64,000 bases of DNA from Bacteroidetes bacterium UBA4416. Lineage in GTDB: Bacteria > Bacteroidota > Bacteroidia > B-17B0 > Aurantibacillaceae. How positions within the stretch are numbered: the stretch's first letter is position 1; each line of letters opens with the position of its first letter. The notes below the pieces were generated by a model. The model saw only the letters and a list, made by a program, of their open reading frames with translations. It had not been told where the DNA came from and did not search any database. The position numbers and the translations under genes were made by a program. Positions 53,419-61,907 of the stretch are shown one piece after another. The DNA lies in contig DGQK01000051.1 in the NCBI GenBank assembly GCA_002390745.1, forward strand, positions 211,785-275,784, given 5' to 3'.

Positions 53419-53709
53419 TTACTCAGGATTTTTGGGAACTGCTACTTCCGTATCGCGGCGGATTACCTGACCGGAATTGTCGTAAATGATGATGCCTTTG
53501 CTGCTCGTTTTCGGGTCGGCGTAGGTCGCTTTGAAATTCTTGTCATCGGCTTCCCATTTGGCCTGCAGCCCCGGAAATTCCTTCTCAAAAGTGGCTTTGA
53601 CGGATTCGGGTACCACCACGGTAGCTGTGGCTGTTTTTACGGATCGCTCCTGTGCCTGTGCGATGCCTCCCAACATGAAGGTAAAAATCAGAATAAATAA
53701 GGGTCTCAT
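53419..53709 (-). CDS. Secreted PepSY-like protein
   Basis: 96 residues from ATG at 53709 ('MRPLFILIFTFMLGGIAQA' signal peptide); the frame runs open to 53763 but with non-conserved residues. The mature part 'SVKATFEKEFPGLQAKWEAD' and 'NFKATYADPKTSSKGIIIYD' matches the PepSY-like/DUF2874 repeats that bind or inhibit in the periplasm. Probably cotranscribed with the AI-2E-family gene. Confidence 0.68.
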   Translation of the reverse strand: MRPLFILIFTFMLGGIAQAQERSVKTATATVVVPESVKATFEKEFPGLQAKWEADDKNFKATYADPKTSSKGIIIYDNSGQVIRRDTEVAVPKNPE

Positions 53710-53877
53710 GACATTAAGTTTTATAGCGTGAACATAAAATTTTAATGCCATAGGCTGTCGCACAGAAGGGCCTTGGAAAGCCGCATCTGGCTGCTCTTAC
53801 AGAAGGTCCGGCAAACTTGTGGAATTATTTGACCAATTGCCGGGAGTTTTTTGCATATGCCCCCGATATACCGATCC

Positions 53878-53913
53878 ATGAAAAAAGCCGTCACGATACA
53901 TCATGACGGCTTT
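53878..53913 (-). terminator. Terminator of the rhodanese-like gene
   Basis: On the minus strand AAAGCCGTCA (complement of 53904-53913) pairs with TGACGGCTTT (53884-53893), followed by a T-run. It lies 21 bp after the rhodanese-like gene stop. Confidence 0.7.
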
Positions 53914-53933
53914 CCTGAATACGAATGAGAGGA

Positions 53934-54356
53934 TTACTCCATCGGATAGCCTTTGGCCACCCAGTCGGGCTTAATACCTTCGGGCAACTCAAGGACTTTG
54001 GTGTTTTTGAAGCCCTGAGCGATCAGAACATCGTATGCCGGCTTGATGTTCGGGCAGCTCGAGTAGGAGCAGCATCCGCAGTATACCACCACGGCTTTTG
54101 TTTTGTTTTCCATCGCCAGGGTCGATTTCATTTTATCGGCGAACGTAATGTTCGTGGCAGCACCCATCGCAACGGCACCTTTAATATTGTCCATTGGCCC
54201 CACGTTGAATATCAGGGGCTTGTCTTTGGCATTGGCCGTGATCTTGTCGGCCAGCTCTTTGGTCGACATGAGTTGTTCCTTTTTCCAGGTAGGCGCCTGG
54301 AAAATGCTGTTGTACAAGCCGGAGCAGATAAATACGAGGGCAAATAATACTTTCAT
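53934..54356 (-). CDS. Rhodanese-like secreted protein
   Basis: 140 residues with a signal peptide (1-20 or so, 'VLFALVFICSGLYNSIFQAP'). Rhodanese-like fold: active-site loop 'VVVYCGCCSYSSCPNIKPAY', and 'AYDVLIAQGFKNTKVLELPE', then 'GIKPDWVAKGYPM'. The loop has four Cys instead of the single Cys of a typical sulfurtransferase, and an aromatic after it, so metal or persulfide binding is possible. Function unknown. Confidence 0.75.
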   Translation of the reverse strand: MKVLFALVFICSGLYNSIFQAPTWKKEQLMSTKELADKITANAKDKPLIFNVGPMDNIKGAVAMGAATNITFADKMKSTLAMENKTKAVVVYCGCCSYSSCPNIKPAYDVLIAQGFKNTKVLELPEGIKPDWVAKGYPME

Positions 54357-54792
54357 GATTGTTGATTTATAGTGCCAAATCTATAGAAAAAGCAGGAGGA
54401 ATAAGTCTTAAAAAAGCTAAAAATTGGTAATGAATTGTTAATGGTTATGGCTGCATGACTTTAGCACTTCTCTTATGAAACTGATTCAGCGTTTCTCCCG
54501 AACCACCCGGGCAATAAGTGCGATTGATTTGCCGTTTTAATGCAAAGAGCCATGTGGCAGCTTGCGTCCCATTGCTCTGCATGTGCAAGTCCTCCTTTCG
54601 GAGGTGCCGCCCACCTAAAGGCCACCTGTTAACCTTACGCACTTGCCTCTTTTTTACCCCCATAGAAATACCTGATTGTATAGGTAGAACTATCCGATTT
54701 TGGCATCCCTGCTGGACTATTGCTTTTTATTGCAATACATTCGTATCAGCACAGGAATTAGTTCGCATTATATAAACGAAAACCAGCCCGTT
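54357..54792. other. 436-bp intergenic region, divergent
   Basis: Holds a GGAGG-rich hairpin CCTCCTTTCGGAGG (near 54591-54604) and otherwise no gene I can defend. The 85-codon plus-strand frame at 54518 has no homology-like pattern. Promoters for the divergent rhodanese-like and lipoprotein genes must lie here. Confidence 0.4.
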
Positions 54793-56175
54793 ATGAGAAC
54801 TCCCCTTCTTTCAGCCGCTATGACAACCCTGGTTGTCATAGCGCTTGCTGGTTCCGGGTGCAGCGGGCCTTTAAAAGGCGATAATGCAAAAGCCTTATGG
54901 CCGAAAGGAGCCTTCCAGGATCACCGCGATTCAACACCTTCCGCATCTCAATACGGCTACCCGCTGTTTGCGCTAAGCCACAACTACCCGACAAAGCTTC
55001 GTACGGTAGAGAATCCGTCCTGGCAGCAGGTGCTGAAAGGGCAGCGTATCTCTGTAGCCAATGTATTTACCTATATGGAGTGTCTGAAAAGCCATATTGC
55101 CCCCAATTTATTGCCGTTCTTCACCAGCAATACCACCTGGAATGCTGCCAGCAGTGGCTGGTTCCACGAACCCTGGATAGGAGCCGAACGGGAAGCCATC
55201 CTGGGAGCCTGCCAAGGAAATGAAAACCCGGCTAATATGTTCAAGTCGCTCACAGAAGGGAAGGCGGGTTACGTGCTCACTCTCTACGATTCTACGGCGG
55301 CTTATACCGTTGGCCGTATCTGGAACAAAACGCGCCAACGGGTCAACCTGGTGAATGACGCTGCTCAATTCGGGGAAGGCAGCGTGATCGTGAAACTTTC
55401 ATTTTCAACCATCAATTATCCCTACTGGCCGGCGATGAAAGGAGCGCAGGTATTCACCATCTATGATACCATTCCTACCAAAGAGAATCCGGCCAGGGGA
55501 TACCAACTGCGGAGGGTCAGCTTTTTTCAGATGGATGTGATCGTGAAGGATAGCCACACAGCTCCGGAGACAGGATGGGTCTATTCTACCTTCGTGTATG
55601 ATTCGGCGGCAGCAGGATCTACCTGGGAAAAAATGGTGCCCCTCGGAGCCATGTGGGGCAATGATCCCGGTGTGAGCAGCCCGATTACACCTCCTTTTCC
55701 TCCTTTGTATGAAACAGTGATCAACCCGAAAGCACCTTTTTACAGCACCGAAATCTTAGGCTGGAGCGGCCGCCTCAGCAGGCCCCATGATGGTGTCATG
55801 GAGCAGGAAGCGTTTGACATCAACACCCGCCGGGAATATACAAACCTTGCCATGTCATCCTGCATGAGTTGCCATAGCCCGGCACAGAGCAACTTTAATT
55901 CCTTTCTTCTGCCGGAACCCTTTCCGGAAGATGCCTTTTTTGCGAATACGCCCGGCGGCAATACATGGGACCTCTGGCTCAGGAACAGTGCGGGGCACAA
56001 GGCTTTAGATAAAGAACAGGCAGACATGGATGATGATATGGCGATGGCCTTTAAGTCCGTTCCTGAGCTCCAGGCTACGCAAGCGCCGAATTCCGAAAGC
56101 AAGCTCCTCACCGGCAATCTGAGCGCCGGCAGGAAATACAGAAGGCATACGACCAAAAGCAAGTTCTGGCATTAA
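54793..56175 (+). CDS. Monoheme cytochrome-like lipoprotein, unknown function
   Basis: 460 residues from the ATG at 54793, which gives a lipoprotein signal ('TTLVVIALAGSGC'); the frame runs back to 54700 but with non-conserved codons. A single CxxCH ('SSCMSCHSPAQ', at about 357 of the product) suggests one covalent heme or only a His/Cys pair. The rest is mixed alpha/beta with no known domain; a Pro-rich stretch 'SSPITPPFPPLYETV' precedes the heme site. Probably periplasmic redox protein. Neighbours are divergent or distant, giving no function. Confidence 0.65.
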   Translation: MRTPLLSAAMTTLVVIALAGSGCSGPLKGDNAKALWPKGAFQDHRDSTPSASQYGYPLFALSHNYPTKLRTVENPSWQQVLKGQRISVANVFTYMECLKSHIAPNLLPFFTSNTTWNAASSGWFHEPWIGAEREAILGACQGNENPANMFKSLTEGKAGYVLTLYDSTAAYTVGRIWNKTRQRVNLVNDAAQFGEGSVIVKLSFSTINYPYWPAMKGAQVFTIYDTIPTKENPARGYQLRRVSFFQMDVIVKDSHTAPETGWVYSTFVYDSAAAGSTWEKMVPLGAMWGNDPGVSSPITPPFPPLYETVINPKAPFYSTEILGWSGRLSRPHDGVMEQEAFDINTRREYTNLAMSSCMSCHSPAQSNFNSFLLPEPFPEDAFFANTPGGNTWDLWLRNSAGHKALDKEQADMDDDMAMAFKSVPELQATQAPNSESKLLTGNLSAGRKYRRHTTKSKFWH

Positions 56176-56220
56176 GCCGTTTTTTACAGGAAGTATACCG
56201 TCACAGCGATTGCGTGCAAT

Positions 56221-56245
56221 GCCTGCCTGCTTCCCGCAGGTAGGC
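56221..56245. repeat. Short palindromic repeat
   Basis: GCCTGCCTGC-ttccc-GCAGGTAGGC, a near-perfect inverted repeat with one G-T pair. The CCTGCCTGC/GCAGGCAGG type repeat is common in Bacteroidota intergenic DNA. Confidence 0.5.
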
Positions 56246-56346
56246 CCGCAGGAAATACGGAATGCATTCTGTTTGTTTTTAAGATTCTCAAAACGAGTAA
56301 CTTAAGGTTTGTTCGCTCACAAAGAGATTATTTTTTTCGATCATCC

Positions 56347-56372
56347 TGTCACAAAACGGCTCCGCTCCGGTC
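56347..56372 (+). promoter_or_regulatory. Predicted ECF41-type promoter
   Basis: Exact TGTCACA (56347-56353), the published -35 consensus of ECF41 sigma factors, then 14 nt and CGGTC (56368-56372), one inserted base away from the -10 consensus CGTC. It lies 25 nt before the ATG of the CMD-family gene that precedes the ECF41-like sigma factor gene. This makes an autoregulated operon plausible. Confidence 0.5.
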
Positions 56373-56396
56373 TTTAGGTAAATTAAATCAAAGACG

Positions 56397-56963
56397 ATGG
56401 ACACACCTTTTTTAGCACCAATTGAAAAGCCCAAAGGCTTACTCTGGAAATTAGTTTACGCATACTCCCGCCGGAAATTCGGGAAAGTGATGACACCCTT
56501 AAAAGTGATGGCAGCCCGCATGCCGCTTGCCTTCGGCTCGTTTTCGGGGAAGATCGGCCAGCTGGATGAGAAGCTGGCGCTGCCCGCAGAAACCGTTATG
56601 CTGGTTCGCCAGAAAGTAGCGGAGATCAATGTTTGCCTTTTCTGCATCGACATTGGCCGCTCGCGTACCATCATCTCCTCCATGAACCAGGCGAAATTCG
56701 ATGAATTGCACATCTACCAGGATAGCAGGCATTTCTCCGAAAAAGAGAAAGTGCTCCTGGACTTTGTGACCATGCTTGCCCGCGACCGGAAAATGGATCA
56801 GGCTATGTTCAATAAGCTGGCCGGGCATTATGACGAACGCTCCATCTGTGAGGTCATCTGGATCATTGCCACGGAGTTTTATTATAATATCGGGAACATC
56901 GGTCTGAACATTCATTCCGACATGCTGTGCGACATCGCCAGGATGCGAAGTAATAAAGGATAA
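56397..56963 (+). CDS. Carboxymuconolactone decarboxylase (AhpD-like) family protein
   Basis: 188 residues. AhpD-like CMD fold with the redox-type motif 'EINVCLFCIDIGRSRT' (CxxC, then His-lacking 'DIGR'), and helical repeats. AhpD-type proteins act in peroxide or alkylhydroperoxide defence or in decarboxylation; no catalytic His pair is evident here. CMD-family genes are one of the enzyme classes usually linked to ECF41 sigma factors, and such a gene follows 64 bp later. Preceded by a TGTCACA box. Confidence 0.83.
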   Translation: MDTPFLAPIEKPKGLLWKLVYAYSRRKFGKVMTPLKVMAARMPLAFGSFSGKIGQLDEKLALPAETVMLVRQKVAEINVCLFCIDIGRSRTIISSMNQAKFDELHIYQDSRHFSEKEKVLLDFVTMLARDRKMDQAMFNKLAGHYDERSICEVIWIIATEFYYNIGNIGLNIHSDMLCDIARMRSNKG

Positions 56964-57027
56964 AACGGATTTTATTAACCGGCGCTGTTTTTTGAAAGGA
57001 TTTTCAGAACTTAGGGCTTGTTACCTG

Positions 57028-57873
57028 ATGGAGCTAACTACCGATATCCTGTCTCTTCGGCCTTACCTGTTCGGGTTGGCTTATAACATGCTGGCTGTGG
57101 TCGAGGAGGCGGAAGACATTATCCAGGATGTGTATGAAAAATACGTATCCGCCAAAGAGGTGAGGGAGCCGAAAGCCTACCTGGGGCGCATGGTGCTCAA
57201 CCGCAGCATTGACCGGCTGAACGAGCTCAGGCAGCAGAGGGAAAATTACAAAGGCTACTGGCTTCCGGAGCCTTACCTCACGATGGAGCCCGACGCGACA
57301 CCAACCTTGGAATACGGCTTGCTGGTCCTGCTCGGGCGCCTGAATCCTTCGGAGCGCGCCGTGTTCATCCTCCGCGAAAGCTTTTCGGAGGAGTACAGCG
57401 CCATTGCGGAGCTCACCGGATTTTCTGCCGAACATTGCCGGCAGCTTCTGCACCGGGCTCATGAAAAGCTGGAGCGCAATAGCTCACACCAGGTTGATCC
57501 CGCAAAGCGACTTGAGCTGACGGAAGCATTTTTGTATGCTTTACACAGCAGGGATTTACATGCTCTTGGCCAATTGCTCCGCAACGATATCGCCCTGTTC
57601 AACGATGGCGGCGGCAAGCGTGCGGCTGCGCTCAAGCCATTGTTTGGCCTGCATAAGGTGCTGAAATTCCTGGATGGTGTGATGTCGCTTCCAGAAAGCC
57701 AGGAAGATTTTGAATACAAAGCCGCTTATGTGAACGGCTCTCCCTGCGCGCTCATCTTCCGCCGCTCAACTGGTGAGCTGGATTCGATGCAGTATGTAGA
57801 ATCGGAGAATGGCACGGACATCACATGCCTGCTTTATGTACGGAATCCGGATAAGTTGAAGCTGAGGACCTGA
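57028..57873 (+). CDS. ECF41-type sigma factor with SnoaL-like C-terminus
   Basis: 281 residues from ATG at 57028. Region sigma-2 (about 5-75, 'AEDIIQDVYEKYVSAKEVRE'), the ECF41 linker motif 'WLPEPY' (about 80), region sigma-4 (about 95-155, 'LNPSERAVFILRESFSEEYS', 'EHCRQLLHRAHEKLER'), and a C-terminal NTF2/SnoaL-like extension (about 165-281) with 'NDGGGKRAA' and 'VNGSPCALIFR'. These three motifs are the known hallmarks of ECF41, whose C-terminal domain acts in place of an anti-sigma factor; indeed no anti-sigma gene is near. Neighbour CMD gene and the TGTCACA box agree. Confidence 0.88.
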   Translation: MELTTDILSLRPYLFGLAYNMLAVVEEAEDIIQDVYEKYVSAKEVREPKAYLGRMVLNRSIDRLNELRQQRENYKGYWLPEPYLTMEPDATPTLEYGLLVLLGRLNPSERAVFILRESFSEEYSAIAELTGFSAEHCRQLLHRAHEKLERNSSHQVDPAKRLELTEAFLYALHSRDLHALGQLLRNDIALFNDGGGKRAAALKPLFGLHKVLKFLDGVMSLPESQEDFEYKAAYVNGSPCALIFRRSTGELDSMQYVESENGTDITCLLYVRNPDKLKLRT

Positions 57874-58085
57874 GATCCTGCCGATAAACATGGATGCTGA
57901 CTTCGGGTAGCCGGGATATGAATTCCTGAGTAATTATATCCTATACCTTCCCAGATAAATCCCCGATACAGATGGAGGAAACTCACATGGATGCGTCTTC
58001 TCTTTTAAACCATTTTTGTAAAGTAGTTTACAAAGGAGGTTGCTGAAAATCCGTTTTAAAGAGTAAGCATAAAAAAGCAAGCATC

Positions 58086-58343
58086 ATGAAAAAAGTAATG
58101 ACTGTACTATTTGGGGTAGTAGCTGCCTTAAGCTGTAACGCTCAGACTGCCGGCGACAAGGCAGAGAAAAAGTGCATACAGGAGCACATGGACCAACGCA
58201 ATGCAGGCGAAAAGTTTATCGACAAAGTAATTCCGGCTTCTGAAAAGAACCGGGAAGCAGATGCTAAAACCGATTGTCAGATCGACAGGCTCAGGAACGA
58301 AAAAGAATTCATTGAAAAGCATAGCGACAAGCCGAAGCCATAG
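58086..58343 (+). CDS. Small secreted protein of unknown function
   Basis: 85 residues. Signal peptide (about 1-19, 'VLFGVVAALSCNAQ'). The mature part is charged and helical with three Cys ('EKKCIQEHM', 'KTDCQIDRL') and no known family. Single gene with a terminator at 58358-58389. Confidence 0.55.
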   Translation: MKKVMTVLFGVVAALSCNAQTAGDKAEKKCIQEHMDQRNAGEKFIDKVIPASEKNREADAKTDCQIDRLRNEKEFIEKHSDKPKP

Positions 58344-58357
58344 TTGATATGAAGAGC

Positions 58358-58389
58358 AACCCTCCCGGATACATACGGGAGGGTTTTTC
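58358..58389 (+). terminator. Terminator after the small secreted protein
   Basis: AACCCTCCCG (58358-58367) pairs with CGGGAGGGTT (58376-58385), then TTT. Confidence 0.75.
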
Positions 58390-58393
58390 ATGT

Positions 58394-58825
58394 TTAGTCT
58401 GCTTGCGATGTACGCTCCAATCCGTGTAAGATGCCTCTTTTTATCATGGTGCCGTATCCATCGTCGGAGAGGAACTGAGTATAGGAAAGCGCGAGTTGGT
58501 AGTTTTCACGGGCCTTTGTAAGATCCTTTAACTCTTCGTGGCATTTTGCGATGTTCAAATACAGCGAGGGTAAAGCCGCACGGATCATGGATCCGTTTAC
58601 CAGTAAGGCATATTTCAGGGCCTCTTCGTCCCAATGCAATTTATCCGTTACGGTTTTCTGATGGCGCGCCACGTAATGCGCACTCGTGAATTTCTCGAAG
58701 TCGCTTGTTGATTGATTCCAGGCTTGTACGAACAGCTTGCCTGCTTCATCAGGCATTCCCTGTCCTTCCAGCTCCATGCCCTGGCTACAAAGCTTAATGA
58801 TTGCGTTATCGGGATCGAACAACAT
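58394..58825 (-). CDS. TPR-like cytoplasmic protein
   Basis: 143 residues, no signal peptide. Helical repeats with 'AGKLFVQAWNQSTSDFEKFT' and 'AARENYQLALSYTQFL'-like segments, similar to a family of short Bacteroidota TPR proteins of unknown function. Minus strand, 82 bp after the YciI gene; the two may be cotranscribed. Confidence 0.65.
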   Translation of the reverse strand: MLFDPDNAIIKLCSQGMELEGQGMPDEAGKLFVQAWNQSTSDFEKFTSAHYVARHQKTVTDKLHWDEEALKYALLVNGSMIRAALPSLYLNIAKCHEELKDLTKARENYQLALSYTQFLSDDGYGTMIKRGILHGLERTSQAD

Positions 58826-58907
58826 GCTAATCGGATTTATGATGAAATAAGTTAATGTCCGGTAATTCTTATCGGGTGCAGGCAGGCCTTTGTTTCAGCA
58901 TCCCTGC

Positions 58908-59255
58908 TTATGCCGGTGAGGCCGCTTCTCTGACCTCTACCACACCTTCTCCATTCAGGATAGGACACTTTAGGGCTATCGCTGTCGCCGAATCTATGTC
59001 CTCAGCCAGGATCACAATATAACCGGCGATCCCTTCGTCCTGGAGGAGGTAAGGCCCGTCGGATACCTTGTTTCCCCGCACCACTCTGGCCACAGTATAC
59101 GAAAAGTGATGCCCTCCCCCGGCGAGCTGATCCTTGTCTGAGATCTCATCAATCCATTCTGTCCAGGCCTTCATATAGGTCTTCATTTCCTCCGACCCCG
59201 GCTGCCTGGTTTTGTCTTTGATGTTTAACCGGAAAATTAAAACATATTCTTTCAT
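58908..59255 (-). CDS. YciI (YCII/DGPF)-family protein
   Basis: 115 residues. 'MKEYVLIFRLNIKDKTRQPG', 'VSDGPYLLQDEGIAGYIVIL' (DGPx motif) and 'ATAIALKCPIL' identify a YCII-related ferredoxin-like dimer domain. Such genes often sit beside ECF sigma factors; here the ECF41 gene is 1 kb away, on the other strand. Function unknown. Confidence 0.8.
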   Translation of the reverse strand: MKEYVLIFRLNIKDKTRQPGSEEMKTYMKAWTEWIDEISDKDQLAGGGHHFSYTVARVVRGNKVSDGPYLLQDEGIAGYIVILAEDIDSATAIALKCPILNGEGVVEVREAASPA

Positions 59256-59328
59256 GGGATGATGTATTAGGATGCTGCAAAGGTAGAGCCGGATGAAACC
59301 TGAAACATTGACCTAGGTCAAAATCGGA

Positions 59329-59895
59329 CTACCCGGACTTGAGCCGGCTTAGCGTTTCCTCCCGGATATCAAGATAAGAGGCCAGTACCTTATTGGATAA
59401 CTTTTGAATCAGGATGGGATTTTCCAAACGTAGTTTTTCGTACCTCTGTTTTGCGGATAAGGTGGTGAGTTCCTCTATTCTCTTATTTTGAAAGGCATAA
59501 GCCATTTCTAAAATACGTATGTAAAAGCTTTTCCAGTGATCGCTGGAATTAACGAGTGTGTAGAAATGGGTTCTGTTGATCTGAAGCAACTCCGAATCCT
59601 CCAAAGCATCCACAAATTCAAAAGAAGGGGCCTGATGGATAAAGCTGGTGAAAGAGCTTCCAATGGTAAAATCAGGTAAGACCAGTCGTGTCTTTTCATG
59701 GCCCGCTTTATCGATGAAGTACGTTCGGAGGCATCCTTTATTGACGAAATAAAAATCCCGGCACACCTCTCCCGACCGTAAAAGGAGCTGGCCCTTCTTC
59801 ACGGTTTTCGGAGAAAAGAACCGTTCCAGCCCTGCTAATTCAGCCTCATCGAAATTGATGAGGTAGTTTAACAGGAGCTTCAGGTTGTCTATCAT
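59329..59895 (-). CDS. Crp/Fnr-family transcriptional regulator
   Basis: 188 residues. N-terminal cyclic-nucleotide-binding-like domain (about 10-130, 'KTVKKGQLLLRSGEVCRDFY', 'GCLRTYFIDKAGHEKT'), then a C-terminal winged-helix part (about 150-188, 'SNKVLASYLDIREETLSRL'). No Fe-S cysteines of FNR. Likely regulator of the YciI gene 73 bp downstream, or of genes nearby. Confidence 0.85.
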   Translation of the reverse strand: MIDNLKLLLNYLINFDEAELAGLERFFSPKTVKKGQLLLRSGEVCRDFYFVNKGCLRTYFIDKAGHEKTRLVLPDFTIGSSFTSFIHQAPSFEFVDALEDSELLQINRTHFYTLVNSSDHWKSFYIRILEMAYAFQNKRIEELTTLSAKQRYEKLRLENPILIQKLSNKVLASYLDIREETLSRLKSG

Positions 59896-59982
59896 CCTGT
59901 AAATATAGTTGAAAATGCCGCTTTGGCAGTTATCGCCGGTGAAGCCATATTCCTAGGTGTTATGGAAGATGGGCAATGTCAA

Positions 59983-60015
59983 ATAAAAAAGCCCCAACAT
60001 ATTTGTTGAGGCTTT
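59983..60015 (-). terminator. Minus-strand terminator, possibly of a lost tRNA
   Basis: On the minus strand AAAGCCTCAACA pairs with TGTTGGGGCTTT, then a T-run. Directly upstream (60018-60030 in the plus strand) is GTGGTACCTCTGG, like the complement of a tRNA 3' end. No intact tRNA follows. Confidence 0.55.
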
Positions 60016-60280
60016 CGTGGTACCTCTGGATAAGGGGTCGAACTTCGATCCTGAGGATTTGATCAAAATTTTCGAGTTTTTGGAGGTGATTGAGCCTTTG
60101 GGGTTGGAATAGTTGAAAAGGGCTTAAAAGGCAGAATTTTGGGCTTTTAGGCCATTTTTTGCGGGCACATAAATCGCTCATGCAAACCGTTTTGCCGGTT
60201 TTGAAAGCACACTTCCCAGATGTATTTTGGAAAGGAAATTTGCTTTGCATATGTCCAAACACGCTAAAATTATGCAAAGA

Positions 60281-60307
60281 GGGCGGTATACCACCCTTTT
60301 TTTAATT
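60281..60307 (+). terminator. Hairpin with T-run
   Basis: GGGCGG-TATA-CCACCC (one mismatch) followed by seven T residues, about 155 bp before the amidohydrolase. It would end a plus-strand transcript of which nothing remains, or act as an attenuator. Confidence 0.5.
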
Positions 60308-60460
60308 TGGCCTTTTAATACATTAGCAACACGAAAACTATTGTTTTTTCTAATTGAAAATGAAGCTGTAGACATGGTGATCTTGTCCTGAATTTATCTA
60401 GGGACTATCAAACGGAGTTCGCTGAAAATCCGAAGAAGAGTAGGCGCCTATTGTCAACGT

Positions 60461-61888
60461 ATGATCGACATTCATTCCCATTTGTTTAATTTGAGATACC
60501 TGCCGGTGGCCGGTATAATTATAAGGTATTCTAATGGTATTGTTCCCGACATTATCGCGCGGGGTGTCGCTAGGTTTCTTATCCGGCACACCCGCAGTAG
60601 CATTTCGCTGGAAGAAAGGCGTCCGATGCTGGAGATTGGAGAGCGAACCTTGCGTAGCCTTCTTGAGAATTTGGATTTGAGAAGCCGTAATCCATTTGAT
60701 CTTAGCTATCAGCAGGTAAAAGAGAGTCTGCTTAGAGATGTTACGCCCGAGGATACCGAAGATGAGGAGATCCGTGCAGCGATCCTGGAATTCATGCGCA
60801 TTGACACCGAAAATAACCTGCAGCCACCAATTTCAACGCTGATGTCCCTACATGAAGATATGAGCATAGCAAATATCGGGAATTGGTTGGGCGCGATTGA
60901 CAGAATGATCGATTGGGTTTTTTCCAAAATCGAAGCTGGCTTGAATTATCTGCGCTGGTTCCATTTTATGCAGAATTCGGAGCATGCCATCCTCCAACAT
61001 CTTAGGAAAGATGAGCCAGGCATTCAGCGCTTTGTGTTTCATATGATGGACGTTGACAACTATTTCGATTATTCATCCGATTTCGACTTTAAAACCGTTC
61101 AGGTGCCGAAAATGAAAAAGCTGCTGGATGAAAATCCAAGGGAGTTGATTGGCTTCGTCGCTTTCGATCCGAAAAGAAGCGACGCTATGAAAATTATCGA
61201 AGACGCCATATTAAACCATGGCTTCACCGGCGTTAAATTTTATCCTCCATTAGGTTATAAACCTATCGGAAACCCCAAAGAAGTCCAGGACAAGATCGAT
61301 GCGCTATATGCATTTTGCTTACAGTACGATACGCCCATTTTTGCACACTGCAACAACCAGGGATTTGAAGCCGATCGACGCAATCACAGCGGGTATAATT
61401 CCAATCCTTTGCACTGGCAGGAGGTGTTAAATTTATATCCTAAATTAAGGCTTTGCCTGGCACATGCAGGGGGAGTCGAGGGCTGGTTCTCGAAGCTTAA
61501 ACCTATGGATGAGATTGATCCGCCAGGTATTAATGATGGTACTGTCAGTGATTCAGATCAAAAAGACTGGAATAGCTCCTATGCCAAAATCGTATATAAG
61601 CTATGCCTGAACTTCGATAATGTATATTGTGATGCAGCTTATCTGGACGAAGTAACAGATGAGGAATATTACAAGAACTTCAGAGATCGTCTTAGTTATC
61701 TCTTTAATGCAAAGCCAAAGTTTGCCGAAAAAATCATCTACGGTAGCGACTGGCACATGCTCTTCCAGGAGGGGAAAAACAAACGTTATTTTTCCGACTA
61801 TCTGAGATTGTTCTCAGAGCAGGGGCTGAAAGATAAGCGCGATGCATTCTTTGAAAAAAATGCTCTGAAGTACCTTAATATTCAATAA
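60461..61888 (+). CDS. Amidohydrolase-family metal-dependent hydrolase
   Basis: 475 residues, PF04909-type amidohydrolase (amidohydrolase_2). Metal and catalytic positions: N-terminal 'MIDIHSHLF' (HxH), 'GFTGVKFYPPLGY' (Lys region), 'PIFAHCNNQG' and 'LCLAHAGGVEGWF' (His ligands), 'YGSDWHMLF' (Asp). A long helical insert (about 25-170) separates the HxH from the rest, unusual for the family. Substrate unknown. First of three closely packed genes (20-bp gap, then 23-bp overlap) with a glycosyltransferase and a membrane coiled-coil protein. Confidence 0.8.
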   Translation: MIDIHSHLFNLRYLPVAGIIIRYSNGIVPDIIARGVARFLIRHTRSSISLEERRPMLEIGERTLRSLLENLDLRSRNPFDLSYQQVKESLLRDVTPEDTEDEEIRAAILEFMRIDTENNLQPPISTLMSLHEDMSIANIGNWLGAIDRMIDWVFSKIEAGLNYLRWFHFMQNSEHAILQHLRKDEPGIQRFVFHMMDVDNYFDYSSDFDFKTVQVPKMKKLLDENPRELIGFVAFDPKRSDAMKIIEDAILNHGFTGVKFYPPLGYKPIGNPKEVQDKIDALYAFCLQYDTPIFAHCNNQGFEADRRNHSGYNSNPLHWQEVLNLYPKLRLCLAHAGGVEGWFSKLKPMDEIDPPGINDGTVSDSDQKDWNSSYAKIVYKLCLNFDNVYCDAAYLDEVTDEEYYKNFRDRLSYLFNAKPKFAEKIIYGSDWHMLFQEGKNKRYFSDYLRLFSEQGLKDKRDAFFEKNALKYLNIQ

Positions 61889-61907
61889 GAATTTATATTA
61901 ATTTAAT

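Larger units (their letters stand above)
59896..60460. other. 565-bp gene-free segment at the edge of an island
   Basis: Contains the minus-strand terminator (59983-60015), a tRNA-3'-end-like 13-mer, the palindrome-rich stretch 'GGGGTCGAACTTCGATCC' (60034-60051), a block of repeated AAAGGC/TTTTGGG-like units to about 60180, and a plus-strand hairpin (60281-60296). No gene is seen. The pattern suggests an attachment or decayed integration site. Confidence 0.4.

Noticed and set aside
54518..54775. 85-codon frame upstream of the cytochrome-like lipoprotein
   Set aside because: Its composition is odd (many Cys/Arg), no signal or motif is present, and it runs into the next gene's leader.
60010..60080. 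Intact tRNA gene on the minus strand
   Set aside because: Only about 13 bases resemble a tRNA 3' end; no cloverleaf can be drawn.
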